Source: JANLQX01 sp031418775 (GTDB lineage Bacteria; Actinomycetota; Acidimicrobiia; Acidimicrobiales; JANYDT01). Taken from it: 64,000 bases of DNA. Of this stretch, positions 63,928 to 64,000 are shown in pieces. Both the position numbers and the translations under genes were made by a program. The first letter of the stretch is position 1. Every line of letters begins with the position of its first letter. Below the pieces are notes generated by a model. That model saw nothing but the letters and a program-made list of their open reading frames with translations. It was not told the origin of the DNA and made no database searches. The stretch spans positions 40,375 through 104,374 of the forward strand of contig JANOJN010000170.1 of NCBI GenBank assembly GCA_031418775.1, read 5' to 3'.

Positions 63928-64000
63928 TCTCCACGGTTGGACCGCCCGCGGGTTCCGGCGCATCGGGGCCGGTGCGATCTCCTACGGTTGTCCGGGTCGC

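Overview
The window is a chromosomal origin region of a high-GC Gram-positive bacterium. The order trxB-trxA / parB-parA-rsmG-jag-yidC-yidD-rnpA-rpmH / dnaA-dnaN-recF-DUF721-gyrB-gyrA, followed by a DUF3566 membrane protein, tRNA-Ile and tRNA-Ala, is the actinobacterial order known from Mycobacterium. Frequent GTG/TTG starts, many 4-bp stop/start overlaps and GC-rich third codon positions fit this. The accessory genes suggest a deep-branching actinobacterium, possibly Acidimicrobiia-like, but the species cannot be named from sequence alone.

Region 1 (1-18.5 kb) is the replication core. Genes left of about 7.2 kb run leftward from parB onward and genes to the right run rightward, as expected on either side of oriC. 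DnaA boxes lie on both sides of dnaA and two parS sites lie in the 5' part of parA. Region 2 (18.5-24 kb) holds a dispersed repeat, a small Tad-like membrane protein, DUF3566, tRNA-Ile and tRNA-Ala. A 1.3-kb insertion sits in the 3' end of tRNA-Ala; it carries a HigB/HigA-like toxin-antitoxin pair and is bounded by a 39-bp perfect copy of the tRNA 3' half. nhaA follows.

Region 3 (24-34 kb) contains a secreted 11-residue-repeat protein, a sugar kinase/nucleotidyltransferase pair divergent from an oxidoreductase, a secreted proline-rich protein, an ECF sigma factor fused to a zinc finger, a membrane segment and a Thr/Pro-rich tail, proS and a secreted lipase. Region 4 (34-45 kb) has ferredoxin, cytochrome P450, an acyltransferase, then a translationally coupled set of four genes: FAD oxidoreductase, carotenoid oxygenase, paralogous FAD oxidoreductase, and a large nucleotide cyclase/ATPase. 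A patatin-like phospholipase follows. Coupling an apocarotenoid-type pathway to a class III cyclase is the strongest candidate here for an undescribed system.

Region 5 (45-59.4 kb) is nucleoside uptake and salvage: deoC, a phosphopentomutase/phosphomannomutase, adenosine deaminase, RidA, nucleoside hydrolase, cytidine deaminase and a BMP-type nucleoside ABC transporter. A two-part alpha/beta hydrolase and a DNA methyltransferase interrupt it. Region 6 (59.6-64 kb) holds a UbiE-like methyltransferase, a CrtU-like carotenoid FAD enzyme and an amylosucrase-like GH13 enzyme.

Four copies of an intergenic two-hairpin repeat (near 18.5, 27.9, 32.5 and 53.8 kb) show compensatory base changes and do not correspond to an element I recognise.
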